DNA from: WYZ-LMO2 sp038731605
Lineage (GTDB): Archaea; Halobacteriota; Archaeoglobi; Archaeoglobales; Archaeoglobaceae
Direction: 5' to 3'
Assembly: GCA_038731605.1 (NCBI GenBank)
Contig: JAVYQP010000001.1
Span: 434,001 to 498,000 of the forward strand
Length of the DNA stretch: 64,000 bases
This document shows positions 1 to 8,652 of this stretch, one piece after another. The position numbers and the translations under genes are program-made. Position 1 is the stretch's first letter. The number at the start of each line of letters is the position of its first letter. The notes under the pieces were generated by a model. The model was not told where the DNA came from. It searched no databases and saw nothing but the letters and a program-made list of their open reading frames with translations.

Positions 1-1437
1 CGCCTCTTCTCTGGTTTTGGCACAGCTGAAGATACAAACAGAAGATGGAAGATGCTTCTTGAGGAAGGAGAAACTGGTTTAAGCACCGCATTCGACTTTC
101 CAACGTTAATGGGGCTTGACAGCGACGATCCGTTGGCAGATGGCGAAGTCGGGAAGTGCGGAGTTGCGATAGACACGCTTAAGGACTTCGAAATCCTTTT
201 CGACGGCATACCTTTGGACAAGGTTTCAACTTCCTTCACGATTAATCCACCTGCTGGCATAATCTTGGCAATGTATACCGCAATAGGAGACATGCAAGGA
301 GTACCGAGGGAAAAGATAAGGGGAACGATTCAGAACGACATGTTCAAGGAATTCCATGCGCAGAACACCATTGTCTTGCCACCAGAACCCTCGCTCAAGA
401 TAATCGTCGACATCTTCGAGTGGGGAGTCAAGAACGTTCCGAAGTTCAACTTGATCAGCATCTCGGGCTATCACATAAGGGAAGCTGGTTCGACTGCGGT
501 TCAGGAGTTGGCGTTTACGATTGCGGATGGGATGGCTTACGTCGAGGCTGCGATCGAGCGTGGGATCGACATTGATAAGTTGGCTCCACAGCTCAGTTTC
601 TTCTTCAATTCGCACAACGACTTCTTTGAGGAGATCGCGAAGTTCAGGGCTGCGAGAAGGATGTGGGCAAAGATTATGAAGGACTACGGCGCAAAAGATC
701 CGAGATCGTGGTGGATGAAGTTCCACGTGCAGACCGCTGGTTGCACGTTGACAGCACAACAACCGTTGAACAACATCGTTCGAGTCACGATTCAAGCACT
801 CGCAGCAGTTCTTGGAGGTTGCCAGAGCTTGCACACAAACAGCTTCGACGAAGCATGGGCTTTGCCGAGTGAAGAGGCTGTCAGGGTTGCATTGAGAACT
901 CAGCAGATCATCGCATACGAGAGCGGGGTTGCGAACGTCGTCGACCCGCTTGGCGGGAGTTACTACGTTGAATGGCTCACGGATAAGATGGAAAGGCTCG
1001 CATGGCAATACATCGAAAAGATCAGAGAGATGGGCAACGGCAGTATGGTGAAGGGAGTTCTAAAAGGGATAGAGAATGGCTTCTTCGTTCGAGAGATCTC
1101 CGATTCGGCGGCGAGGTATCAGAAGGAAGTCGAAGACGGGAAGAGGATCATAGTTGGTGTGAACAAGTTTAGGATCGAAGAGGATCTGAGGATCCCATTG
1201 CTGAAAGTCGATCCAGAGGTGCAGAGGAGACAAATAGAGAGGCTTAGGAAGGTAAAGGCTGAGAGGGACAACAAGGCTGTGAAGGAGAACCTTGAATGGA
1301 TAAGGAGTTGTTGCGAGAACAATGAAAACGTCATGCCTGCGGTTTTCGAAGCGGTGAAAAGCTACGCAACCATTGGGGAGATAATGGGGACCTTTAAGCA
1401 GGTTTACGGAACATATAGGAAGCCGATAATAATTTGA
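1..1437 (+). CDS. mcmA1: Methylmalonyl-CoA mutase, large (catalytic) subunit, 5'-truncated
   Basis: This is the catalytic TIM-barrel subunit of the B12-dependent mutase that interconverts (R)-methylmalonyl-CoA and succinyl-CoA. The frame is open from base 1, and the residues before the first ATG at 52 (SGFGTAEDTNRR) match the family, so the gene begins before the window; about 70-80 N-terminal residues are probably missing. Family signatures seen are the STAFDFPTLMG segment, AGSTAVQELAFT, the HVQTAGCTLTAQQP stretch and HTNSFDEA. There is no B12-binding domain: that is encoded by the next gene, as in archaeal split mutases. It is followed after 9 nt by the small subunit, then meaB and an adenosyltransferase, which together make a mutase operon. 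Identity is very secure. Confidence 0.96.
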   Translation, partial: RLFSGFGTAEDTNRRWKMLLEEGETGLSTAFDFPTLMGLDSDDPLADGEVGKCGVAIDTLKDFEILFDGIPLDKVSTSFTINPPAGIILAMYTAIGDMQGVPREKIRGTIQNDMFKEFHAQNTIVLPPEPSLKIIVDIFEWGVKNVPKFNLISISGYHIREAGSTAVQELAFTIADGMAYVEAAIERGIDIDKLAPQLSFFFNSHNDFFEEIAKFRAARRMWAKIMKDYGAKDPRSWWMKFHVQTAGCTLTAQQPLNNIVRVTIQALAAVLGGCQSLHTNSFDEAWALPSEEAVRVALRTQQIIAYESGVANVVDPLGGSYYVEWLTDKMERLAWQYIEKIREMGNGSMVKGVLKGIENGFFVREISDSAARYQKEVEDGKRIIVGVNKFRIEEDLRIPLLKVDPEVQRRQIERLRKVKAERDNKAVKENLEWIRSCCENNENVMPAVFEAVKSYATIGEIMGTFKQVYGTYRKPIII

Positions 1438-1446
1438 GGTGGTGGG

Positions 1447-1863
1447 ATGGAGAGGATAAGGGTGCTCGTCGCTAAGGTTGGGCTCGATGGGCACGATCGT
1501 GGAGCAAAAGTTCTTGCGAGGTTTTTGAGAGATGCAGGCTTCGAAGTGATCTATACTGGTCTCCATCGCACCCCCCAAGAAGTTGCGAGGGCTGCGGTTG
1601 ACGAAGATGTCGACGTCGTTGGAGTATCTTTGCTCAGCGGAGCACATATTCCGTTGGTTCCAAGAATAATCCAATACATCCGGGAATTTGGTGGAAATCC
1701 TGATGAAATGCTAATTCTCGTCGGCGGAACTATTCCGCACGACGATTTCCCAAAACTTAGGGAGGCGGGTGTTGATGGCATTTTTATCCCAGGAACGCCG
1801 ATCTCGGAAATAATTAAGTTCATAAAAGAAAAGCTTCCTGAAAAGAGAAAGGGAATGAAATGA
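1447..1863 (+). CDS. mcmA2: Methylmalonyl-CoA mutase, small cobalamin-binding subunit
   Basis: The 138-residue protein is a stand-alone B12-binding Rossmann domain that carries adenosylcobalamin for the adjacent large subunit. The base-off signature DxHxxG is present at about residues 14-19 (DGHDRG), followed by the typical GLHRTPQE, VGVSLLSG and VGGTIPHDD segments. An SD-like GAGGTGGTGGG lies directly before the ATG. The gene lies 9 nt behind the large subunit, and its 3' end overlaps meaB by 4 nt (ATGA), which implies coupled translation and stoichiometric assembly. Its length is normal for archaeal split mutases. Confidence 0.95.
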   Translation: MERIRVLVAKVGLDGHDRGAKVLARFLRDAGFEVIYTGLHRTPQEVARAAVDEDVDVVGVSLLSGAHIPLVPRIIQYIREFGGNPDEMLILVGGTIPHDDFPKLREAGVDGIFIPGTPISEIIKFIKEKLPEKRKGMK

Positions 1864-2867
1864 ACGTTGAGGAAATAGTTGAGGGGATCACGAGAGGGAA
1901 TCGGAGACTGCTGGCAAGAGCTATAACATACGTTGAGAACGAGCATCCGATTTCGAAGGAGATTTTGCGCAGAATATATCCGAGGACCGGAAAAGCACAT
2001 GTTGTTGGAATAACAGGATTTCCAGGGGTTGGAAAAAGCACCATAGTGAGCAAGTTGACCGAAGAGTTCAGAAAACGCAACAAAAGTGTTGGGATCGTTG
2101 CAGTCGATCCGAGTTCGCCTTTTACAGGCGGAGCCTTGCTTGGAGATCGGCTCCGTTTAGATGGTGTGGACGTGAACAGAAACCTCTGGCTCGACGATAA
2201 AGTCTTCTTCAGGAGCATGGGTTCTCGTGGAAGGCTCGGCGGTATTGCAAAGAAAACAGGCGACGTCGTTAAATTACTCGACTCCGCGGGCTACGAAATT
2301 ATTCTCGTTGAGACTGTTGGCGCAGGACAGAGCGAGGTTGGAGTGCTGGAGGTTGCGGACACGGTGGTTGTGATCCTAATGCCAGAAACAGGCGATGACA
2401 TTCAGGTGAACAAAGCGGGAATCTTGGAAATCGGCGACGTCTTTGTGATAAACAAGTCAGATCTTGAAGGGGCGGAAAACGTCGAGAGATGGATAAAATA
2501 CATGCTCTCGCTCGACGAAGAGACCGTGATGGAGCTCACAAAGCTGAGCCATGCGGACGAACGAAAGCTGATGGAAAAGCTGAAGTGGAAGAAACCGGTG
2601 CTAAAAACAATCGCAGACAAAGGCGTAGGAATCAAAGAGCTCGCAGACGAGATCGAAAGACACTACGAAGTTCTCAAGACAAACGGGATACTTCAAGAGA
2701 AGAGAAAAGAGAGAGCAAAGCTCTCTGCGATTGAGATGGCAATCGAAGAGATAAAGGCGGAGATAATGAGGAGATACGAGTCCTTTTTCGACGGCGAGAT
2801 CGATCCATATGCGTTGGCGGACAAGATCGTTAAAGAGGTGCTCGAATGTTCAAGCCGTTCGAAATGA
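1860..2867 (+). CDS. meaB: MeaB/ArgK-type GTPase, methylmalonyl-CoA mutase chaperone
   Basis: A 335-residue G3E-family GTPase with Walker A GFPGVGKS at about residues 53-60, the ETVGAGQSE switch region and the NKSD guanine-specificity motif. Family members gate transfer of adenosylcobalamin into methylmalonyl-CoA mutase and eject inactivated cofactor. Older annotations call it LAO/AO transport ATPase (ArgK), which is misleading here because it overlaps both the mutase small subunit (ATGA) and the adenosyltransferase gene downstream. Length and motif order are typical. Function as a mutase chaperone is inferred from family and operon. Confidence 0.93.
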   Translation: MNVEEIVEGITRGNRRLLARAITYVENEHPISKEILRRIYPRTGKAHVVGITGFPGVGKSTIVSKLTEEFRKRNKSVGIVAVDPSSPFTGGALLGDRLRLDGVDVNRNLWLDDKVFFRSMGSRGRLGGIAKKTGDVVKLLDSAGYEIILVETVGAGQSEVGVLEVADTVVVILMPETGDDIQVNKAGILEIGDVFVINKSDLEGAENVERWIKYMLSLDEETVMELTKLSHADERKLMEKLKWKKPVLKTIADKGVGIKELADEIERHYEVLKTNGILQEKRKERAKLSAIEMAIEEIKAEIMRRYESFFDGEIDPYALADKIVKEVLECSSRSK

Positions 2868-3328
2868 GCACGATCAATGGAAAGGTGTGGAAAGATTCGA
2901 TTCTCGCAGAGACACTTGGCGCAGTCGATGAAGCGAATGCATTCGTTGGGTTGGCAAAGAATCTCAGTAGAAAGAGCGAAGTGAAAGAAATTCTCAGAGA
3001 AGTTCAACTCATTCTTTTTCGGATCTGTGCAAACATTGCTGGTGTTAAGAACGAGACCAAAGATCTCGATTTCGTAACTTCTACGATCAATGAGTTGGAG
3101 CAGAAGGTCGAAAGACCCAAGCACTTCCTGATATTGGAAAAAGACGTCACAACTTCTGCGCTGAGCGTTGCAAGGGCTGTTTTGAGAAGGGCTGAAAGAA
3201 GGGCGGTTACCCTTTACAGGAACGGGCAGATCGATGAAAAAGTCGTGGAGATTTTGAACAAGCTCAACTATCTCATTTACCTGCTTATTCTTTATGAAGG
3301 AGAGAGCTTTGAGGAGGTGAAATTTTGA
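2846..3328 (+). CDS. PduO-type ATP:cob(I)alamin adenosyltransferase, short N-terminus
   Basis: The 160-residue helical protein contains the PduO-family core: GAVDEANAFVGLA near the N-terminus and ARAVLRRAERRAV with the conserved R-x3-RRxER pattern, plus a C-terminal LNKLNYLIYLL helix. The enzyme would make adenosylcobalamin for the mutase encoded upstream. The usual N-terminal ATP loop (TGDxGxT) is not recognisable; the protein begins MFKPFEMSTINGKVW and enters the family core directly. Start 2846 has a GAGGTG 5 nt upstream; an alternative ATG at 2864 forms an ATGA overlap with the meaB stop but would shorten the N-terminus further. The missing loop lowers certainty that it is a fully active enzyme. 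Confidence 0.82.
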   Translation: MFKPFEMSTINGKVWKDSILAETLGAVDEANAFVGLAKNLSRKSEVKEILREVQLILFRICANIAGVKNETKDLDFVTSTINELEQKVERPKHFLILEKDVTTSALSVARAVLRRAERRAVTLYRNGQIDEKVVEILNKLNYLIYLLILYEGESFEEVKF

Positions 3329-4503
3329 GAGTAGCGGTTGTTGGCGTTGGAATGACGAAGTTTGGGAAGCACAGCGAGAAATCCTTGGCGGATTTGTTTG
3401 CGGAAGCGTTTTTTGAGGCGTTGGAAGATGCAAATCTCGAGTTGAAGCAGATCCAGGCGGTTTATTTCGGGAACTTTGTTGGAGAGATGACTGATGGTTC
3501 TGCGAACCTTAGTGGATTCGTTGCAGACGAAATAGGGTTAAAGAACGTTCCAGCGATTCGCTACGAAGGTGCTTGCGCCTCTTCAAGCGTTGCTTTCAGA
3601 GAAGCAGTTAGGGCTGTGAAGGCTGGTTATTACGATTGCGTAGTCGTTGGTGGGGCGGAAAAACTGCTGAGCGCTGGAACAGCACTTGGAACAAGGGCTT
3701 TAGCGACTGCGGTTGATGGGGTTTACGAAATGACATCTGGACTAACTTTCCCCGGCGTCTTCGCGCTTGCTGCAAGATACTATGCGAAGAAGTATGAGAT
3801 ACCGCTTCCAAAGCTTAGAGAAATGATAGCGCACGTCTCTGTGAAGAATCACAAATATGGCGCAATAAATCCAAAGGCACAGTTTTACGGCAAATACGGC
3901 GATCTGAAGGTTGAGGATGTGCTAAAGTCAAAGATGATCTGTTCTCCGTTGACTTTGCTCGACTGCTGTCCGATGACCGATGGTGGCAGTGCTGTTATAA
4001 TTGCGAACGAGAAGCTTGCGAAGGAAGTCTGCGAGAAGCCAGTTTACGTCCTCGGCACGGGACAGGCTTCTGGTGGGAGCCTTTTCAGGCAGGGAGAGGA
4101 CATAATAAAGGCGGTGCCAAGGAGAAAAGCTGCTGAGATGGCGTTTAAGGAAGCTAAGATCACACCAAAGGACGTCGACTTCGTTGAAGTGCACGACTGC
4201 TTCACGATCGCTGAAATCATTGCTTTGGAGGCAATGGGCTTTTTTGAATATGGAACCGCATGCTACGCAACCGTTGAAGGCATCACTTCCATCGACGGCG
4301 ACTTACCGGTGAACCCAGACGGCGGACTAATAGGCAAAGGTCACCCAGTTGGAGCAACTGGAACCTCGCAAATCTACACCGCGGTGAAGCAGTTGCGTAA
4401 CGAATTCAAGTGGAATCAAGTGGAGGATGCGAGGATTGCGATGACAGATACGCTCGGCGGTGATTTTGGAACACTTGTGAACATAATCCTGGGGGTGGAC
4501 TGA
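3325..4503 (+). CDS. Thiolase family protein (acetyl-CoA acetyltransferase/SCP2-like)
   Basis: A 392-residue archaeal thiolase. The nucleophilic cysteine is C84 in EGACASSSVAF; the second active-site elements are the EVHDCFT and NPDGGLIGKGHPVGATG segments near the C-terminus. It begins with TTG in a TTGA overlap with the preceding stop and has a GAGGTG 5 nt upstream. It is immediately followed by a DUF35 protein; archaeal thiolases of this type normally pair with such a partner, which shapes the acyl-CoA channel in known complexes. With the neighbouring acyl-CoA dehydrogenase and mutase this suggests a role in short or odd-chain acyl-CoA breakdown or acetoacetyl-CoA synthesis. The exact substrate is not evident. 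Confidence 0.92.
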   Translation: MRVAVVGVGMTKFGKHSEKSLADLFAEAFFEALEDANLELKQIQAVYFGNFVGEMTDGSANLSGFVADEIGLKNVPAIRYEGACASSSVAFREAVRAVKAGYYDCVVVGGAEKLLSAGTALGTRALATAVDGVYEMTSGLTFPGVFALAARYYAKKYEIPLPKLREMIAHVSVKNHKYGAINPKAQFYGKYGDLKVEDVLKSKMICSPLTLLDCCPMTDGGSAVIIANEKLAKEVCEKPVYVLGTGQASGGSLFRQGEDIIKAVPRRKAAEMAFKEAKITPKDVDFVEVHDCFTIAEIIALEAMGFFEYGTACYATVEGITSIDGDLPVNPDGGLIGKGHPVGATGTSQIYTAVKQLRNEFKWNQVEDARIAMTDTLGGDFGTLVNIILGVD

Positions 4504-4904
4504 TGTTCGTCGAGTTCTTCAACGCTCTGCTTGAAGGAAAACTTCTTGGCATGAAGTGCAAGGATTGCGGAGCCTACACTTGCCCGCCAAAGCACACTTG
4601 CAACAACTGTTCGAGTAGAAATCTCGAAAAAGTCGTTCTTAGCGGGAAAGGAGTTGTGAAAACTTATACGGTGACCTACGTCGCTCCTATGGGCTATGAA
4701 AAAGAAGTTCCATACGTTGTGGCGTTGGTCGAGCTTGACGAGGGTCCATGGATCATCGGTCGCATTGAAGTCGACGCAAAATTAGCAGAGGAAAACGATT
4801 TGACCGAGAAAAGAGTCAGCGTTTTCGCAAAGGAAATGCCGAGCGAGCTATTTTATCCGATGAAAGACAAGAGAATCGTGCCATACTTCAAGCTGGAGGG
4901 TTGA
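4503..4904 (+). CDS. DUF35 OB-fold/zinc-ribbon acyl-CoA-associated protein
   Basis: A 133-residue protein with an N-terminal rubredoxin-like zinc ribbon (CKDCG ... CNNC, about residues 19-38) and a C-terminal OB-fold, the ChsH2/DUF35 architecture. Such proteins pair with thiolases or HMG-CoA synthase and bind acyl-CoA at the interface. The start overlaps the thiolase stop (TGATG), consistent with a stable complex between the two products. It has no catalytic residues of its own. Confidence 0.9.
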   Translation: MFVEFFNALLEGKLLGMKCKDCGAYTCPPKHTCNNCSSRNLEKVVLSGKGVVKTYTVTYVAPMGYEKEVPYVVALVELDEGPWIIGRIEVDAKLAEENDLTEKRVSVFAKEMPSELFYPMKDKRIVPYFKLEG

Positions 4905-4905
4905 C

Positions 4906-6051
4906 ATGAATTTTGAACTCGATGAAGACCACAAGATTCTCCAACAGGCGGTGCGAGACTTTGCGGAGAAGGAAATAAGACCATTCGGCATGGAGTTTGA
5001 CGAAAAAGAGGAGTATCCTTGGGAGATCTATAGAAAAGCTGCGAAACTCGGCTACATCGGAGCAAGCGTTCCCGAGGAATACGGTGGCGCAGGCATGGAT
5101 CATCTAGCGGAGACGATTATAAGCATAGAGTTTACGAGAGCTGACAGTGGGATCGGGAGCGCAATAGACCTCGCAGTCCTTGGAGTTCCGATGCTTTTGA
5201 AATATGGGAGTGAGGAATTGAAGGAAAAGTTCATCCCTGGAGTTGTTAAGGGGAAAAAGCCGTCTGCAATTGCAATAACTGAACCAGACTGCGGAACAGA
5301 CGTTGCAGCGATGAAGACAAAGGCTGTTAGGGATGGCGATGATTGGGTGATCAATGGTTCGAAAACATTCATAACCAACGGTAGTGTTGCTGATTACACG
5401 ATCGTTCTCGCTAAGACGAGCGAAACATCTCCTCCGCATCGTGGCATCAGCGCCTTCGTGGTTGAAACAAGCAGAGAAGGCTATGAGGCGAGAAAAATAA
5501 GGAAAATGGGTTTGAATTGCCACGATACAGCAGAGATAGCGTTAAAGAACGTTCGAGTTCCAAAGGAGAATCTTGTTGGCGAAGAAAATCGTGGTTTCTA
5601 CCAACTCATGGACTTCTTCAACGAGAGCAGAGTCAAGATTGCGTCACTTCACCTTGGAATGGCGCTCGGAGCTTACGAAAGAGCCTTGGAGTATGCGAAA
5701 CAGAGAAAAGCATTCGGAAAGCCCTTGATCGAGCACCAGGCAATCGCCTTTAAACTTGCGGACATGTTCACAGCCATAGAGACTGCGAAGCTGATCGTTT
5801 ACAAGGCTGCGTGGCTCATCGATCAAGGAACTCCGAATCCAGCGATAAGTTCTGCTGCGAAGCTTTATGCAAGCGAAGTTGCTGTAAAAGTTTGCTACGA
5901 CGCTGTTCAGATCTTTGGCGGTTACGGATACAGCAAAGAAAGCGATGTGGAGCGCTACTATCGGGATGCAAGAGTTGGAACGATTTACGAGGGAACAAGT
6001 GAGGCGCAGAGAATAGTCATAAGCAGATTTCTGGGAAAGGCGCTGAGGTAA
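4906..6051 (+). CDS. Acyl-CoA dehydrogenase
   Basis: A complete 381-residue FAD-dependent acyl-CoA dehydrogenase catalysing alpha,beta-desaturation of acyl-CoA. Both family signatures are visible: AITEPDCGTDVAAMKT in the middle domain and the C-terminal QIFGGYGYSKE helix. The probable catalytic base is E362 in YEGTSEAQR. An SD-like GGAGGGTTG precedes the ATG, which lies 1 nt past the upstream stop. Electron acceptor genes (ETF) are not adjacent. Chain-length specificity cannot be read from the sequence. Confidence 0.95.
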   Translation: MNFELDEDHKILQQAVRDFAEKEIRPFGMEFDEKEEYPWEIYRKAAKLGYIGASVPEEYGGAGMDHLAETIISIEFTRADSGIGSAIDLAVLGVPMLLKYGSEELKEKFIPGVVKGKKPSAIAITEPDCGTDVAAMKTKAVRDGDDWVINGSKTFITNGSVADYTIVLAKTSETSPPHRGISAFVVETSREGYEARKIRKMGLNCHDTAEIALKNVRVPKENLVGEENRGFYQLMDFFNESRVKIASLHLGMALGAYERALEYAKQRKAFGKPLIEHQAIAFKLADMFTAIETAKLIVYKAAWLIDQGTPNPAISSAAKLYASEVAVKVCYDAVQIFGGYGYSKESDVERYYRDARVGTIYEGTSEAQRIVISRFLGKALR

Positions 6052-6082
6052 TGACGAGGAGCATTGCGAAGGGGGTGTAGGC

Positions 6083-6916
6083 GTGAAGGTTGCTGAGAAG
6101 GTCTATCTGATTGACTCCTTCGTAGTTCCAGGGATTTTCTCTACTTACTTCCTCGATTTCGATACGAAAGTGCTAATAGAGCCTTGCGTTGTTAACGGAG
6201 CTAATATAATCCTCGATTTTCTTTCAAAGCTCAAAGTTTCGAAGCTCGACTACATCGCCGTTACGCACGTTCACATCGACCACGGCGGGAGTGCTGCGAC
6301 GATCGCAAAGAAAACGAACGCAAAGATACTCGTTCATCCGAAAGGTTTGAAGCACATAGCAAATCCAGAGAAGCTTTGGGTCGCTTCGAAGGCAGTTTTA
6401 GGTGAGCTTGCTGAGATCTACGGAAAACCTGAGAGCATTGAGGAGGAAAAAATCATTGCAGTCGAAGACGGGCAAAGCTTCGACCTCGGCGATGATGAGC
6501 TCGTCGCAATCCACGCCCCCGGACATGCACCGCACATGGTCGCTTATTTGCTTAGGAAAAGGAAGATCCTGTTCCCCTCGGATGCGGTCGGGATGATATA
6601 CAAAGGATACGTCTTCCCGCTTACACCACCGCCATTTGATTTCGGAAAGGCAATCGAAACCTTGGAAAAATTCGAGAAACTCGACGTTGAAATCGTTGCG
6701 CTCACACACTTTGGAGTTGCAACAAGGGACTGCATTGGTGAGGCGAAGAGAAGACTTAAGCTATGGTTTGAGGTTGCGAAAGAAGCGAAAACTGTCGAGG
6801 AGTTGGATTCGAAGCTGAGAGAGGTCGATGAAGCGATTGCTGTTCTCGAAAAAGGCTCGCACTTCCACTCATTCTACCTGACTTCGCTCAACGGTCTTCT
6901 TTCGGCAAAATCTTAA
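6083..6916 (+). CDS. MBL-fold metallo-hydrolase (glyoxalase II-like)
   Basis: A 277-residue metallo-beta-lactamase fold protein with the metal-binding HVHIDHGG motif near residues 66-73, a second histidine in APGHAPH, an aspartate in FPSDAVG and a late histidine in LTHFG. It starts with GTG after a GGGGGTGT SD-like run. Position at the end of the acyl-CoA operon suggests thioester or lactone hydrolysis, but this is inference only; the superfamily covers many substrates. Confidence 0.85.
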   Translation: MKVAEKVYLIDSFVVPGIFSTYFLDFDTKVLIEPCVVNGANIILDFLSKLKVSKLDYIAVTHVHIDHGGSAATIAKKTNAKILVHPKGLKHIANPEKLWVASKAVLGELAEIYGKPESIEEEKIIAVEDGQSFDLGDDELVAIHAPGHAPHMVAYLLRKRKILFPSDAVGMIYKGYVFPLTPPPFDFGKAIETLEKFEKLDVEIVALTHFGVATRDCIGEAKRRLKLWFEVAKEAKTVEELDSKLREVDEAIAVLEKGSHFHSFYLTSLNGLLSAKS

Positions 6917-6939
6917 ATTTTTAAACTCAAAACTCCACC

Positions 6940-7623
6940 ATGGAAGTCTGCGGAGTTAACAGTGTTTTTGAAGCGTTGAAAGCTGGGAGGGTGAGCAAGA
7001 TCTACTACAGCGATGAAAAGGGGATCGAAGAAGTTTTAAAGATTGCTAAGGAGAAAAAGATTCCGTGCTACCGTAGGAGGATGAGGGAAAAGGTCTGCGC
7101 AGAAGTTTCGCCTATCAGCTTTGAGAGCGTCGATGCAATAGCCAAGAAGGCGATAGCGGAGAACGGCTTCATCTTGATTCTCGACAACGTGAACGACCCG
7201 CAAAACCTTGGGGCTTGCATAAGGACTGCGGAGTTCTTTGGTTGCGCTGGAGTCATCATAAAGCGGAGAAGGGCTGTGGGGATTACTGAGGGGGTTGTGA
7301 GGGCTTCTGCTGGAGCGGTGTTCCATGTGAAGATTGCAAGTGAAGAGAATCTTGCGAACGTCGTGAAAAAGCTGAAAAAGCTCGGTTTCTTCGCAATCGC
7401 TGCAGAGCTCGACGGAGAGGACATTCGCAAGATCAAAGTTGACACACCTTGCGCATTGGTCATTGGTGGAGAAGATAAGGGTGTGTCCAAAGCGGTGAAA
7501 AAGCTCTGCGATGAAATCATTCGCATTCCAGGGGTTGGAAAAGTTGGCTCGCTGAATTTATCCGTTGCCTGTGGTATCGTGATGTTCGAGGTGTTCAAGG
7601 CGAAACAGTTGGATAACCCTTAA
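6940..7623 (+). CDS. SpoU/TrmH family RNA 2'-O-methyltransferase (RlmB-like)
   Basis: A 227-residue SPOUT methyltransferase with an N-terminal L30e-like substrate-binding part (MEVCGVNSVFEALKAGRV) and the trefoil-knot catalytic domain. Motif 1 is NVNDPQNLGACIRTAEFFG, motif 2 ALVIGGEDKGVS and motif 3 IPGVGKVGSLNLSVA, together containing the conserved N, E and N/S residues. It would methylate a guanosine ribose in 23S rRNA or tRNA. A T/A-rich stretch around 6914-6925 could be a TATA box for an almost leaderless transcript. Confidence 0.9.
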   Translation: MEVCGVNSVFEALKAGRVSKIYYSDEKGIEEVLKIAKEKKIPCYRRRMREKVCAEVSPISFESVDAIAKKAIAENGFILILDNVNDPQNLGACIRTAEFFGCAGVIIKRRRAVGITEGVVRASAGAVFHVKIASEENLANVVKKLKKLGFFAIAAELDGEDIRKIKVDTPCALVIGGEDKGVSKAVKKLCDEIIRIPGVGKVGSLNLSVACGIVMFEVFKAKQLDNP

Positions 7624-7650
7624 TAAATCAGGTGAGGACAAATTGTTGGT

Positions 7651-8154
7651 ATGATCGAAGAGCTTCTGATCCTCGTGGACAAGAACAAGTCTCAGATAAC
7701 GAAGATAAACGAAGATCTCTATGAAAGAGTTCGCAAAAGAATCGAGGAGCTTGAAAAGATGAAAGAAGACGAGAGGGTTTTGGATGAGCTTAAGACGATA
7801 AAAAGATTGCAGAAGAGGCTTTTTGAGCTTAGAACGGGAAAGATCATCAACGCTGCGTGGGCTGAGGTTTGTGGACAAGAAATTAGCTTCAACGAAGACG
7901 ATCTGACCTCTGTGGAGAGGAATTTTTTCAAAAAACTCGTGGAATTAATCAGCGAATTCAGAAGAGAGGTTTTTGAGGAAAAAAAGGTTTGCATAGATAG
8001 AGTTCTTGTCAGGATGAAGAGAGACGTCGAGATACTCGGGGTTGACGGAAAAAGATATAAATTGCGAAGGGAAGATGTCGCTACTCTACCAGCCGAGAAT
8101 GCTGAAGTGCTGATAAAGAGTGGCGTAGCCGAGAGAGTAGAGGTGAAAGGATGA
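7651..8154 (+). CDS. DNA replication complex GINS subunit (Gins51/Gins15 type)
   Basis: A 167-residue protein with a helical N-terminal A domain (residues ~1-115, rich in E/K/R) and a small C-terminal beta B domain (VRMKRDVEILGVDGKRYKL ... DVATLPAENAEVLIKSGVAERV), the domain order of archaeal Gins51/Gins15. GINS activates the replicative MCM helicase together with a RecJ-like protein. The final TGA overlaps the start of rpl44e (ATGA). The GINS-L44e-S27e neighbourhood is common in archaea and supports the call, since primary sequence conservation is low. Confidence 0.86.
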   Translation: MIEELLILVDKNKSQITKINEDLYERVRKRIEELEKMKEDERVLDELKTIKRLQKRLFELRTGKIINAAWAEVCGQEISFNEDDLTSVERNFFKKLVELISEFRREVFEEKKVCIDRVLVRMKRDVEILGVDGKRYKLRREDVATLPAENAEVLIKSGVAERVEVKG

Positions 8155-8432
8155 AGTATCCGAAGAAGATTATGACTTTCTGCAGATACTGCAAGAAGCA
8201 CACGCTTCACGAAGTTGAAAAAGTCGGAAAAGGAAGACCGAGCCAGTTAAAATGGATAAACAGGCAGAAAAGGAGAAGGGGGAAAGTGGGGAACCTTGGA
8301 AAGTTCAGCAAGGTTCCTGGCGGAGATAAGCCGACGAAAAGGGTGAACATAAGGTATAGGTGCACGGTTTGCAAGAAAGCCGAAACGAGGAAAACATGGA
8401 GGGCGAAGAGATTCGAGCTGATCGAGAGGTGA
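8151..8432 (+). CDS. rpl44e: Large ribosomal subunit protein eL42 (L44e)
   Basis: A 93-residue basic zinc-ribbon ribosomal protein of the archaeal/eukaryal L44e family. Zinc ligands are C-x2-C at the N-terminus (CRYCKK) and C-x2-C near the C-terminus (CTVCKK). The central block KRRRGKVGNLGKFSKVPGG and the nearby TKRVNIRYRC are strongly conserved family features. It overlaps the GINS gene by 4 nt and is followed 7 nt later by rps27e. Confidence 0.97.
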   Translation: MKYPKKIMTFCRYCKKHTLHEVEKVGKGRPSQLKWINRQKRRRGKVGNLGKFSKVPGGDKPTKRVNIRYRCTVCKKAETRKTWRAKRFELIER

Positions 8433-8439
8433 TTTCATT

Positions 8440-8613
8440 ATGCCAAAGAAGAGCAAGTTCGTTCGAGTCAAGTGCCCAGACTGCGAGCACGAGCAGATCA
8501 TCTTTGATCATCCTTCCATCGTTGTGAAGTGCCAGATCTGCGGGAGGACAATTGCAAAACCCACGGGAGGGAAAGGAGAGATTTTGGCAACGATAATTAA
8601 GGAATACACTTAG
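8440..8613 (+). CDS. rps27e: Small ribosomal subunit protein eS27 (S27e)
   Basis: A 57-residue ORF, too short for common length cutoffs, beginning MPKKSKFVRVKCPDC. The four zinc cysteines are arranged C-x2-C-x14-C-x2-C (KCPDC ... KCQICG), and the end TGGKGEILATIIKEY matches archaeal S27e. It starts 7 nt after rpl44e and shares that operon; conservation of this pair makes the call secure. Confidence 0.97.
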   Translation: MPKKSKFVRVKCPDCEHEQIIFDHPSIVVKCQICGRTIAKPTGGKGEILATIIKEYT

Positions 8614-8652
8614 ACTGGAAAGATTTTTATTCTTTTAAACAAAGCGGATCCA

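Noticed and set aside
226..1008. Long minus-strand ORF (260 codons) opposite methylmalonyl-CoA mutase
   Set aside because: It lies wholly opposite a well-conserved gene, has no recognisable domain and no start signal; such antisense frames are common here because of the codon bias.
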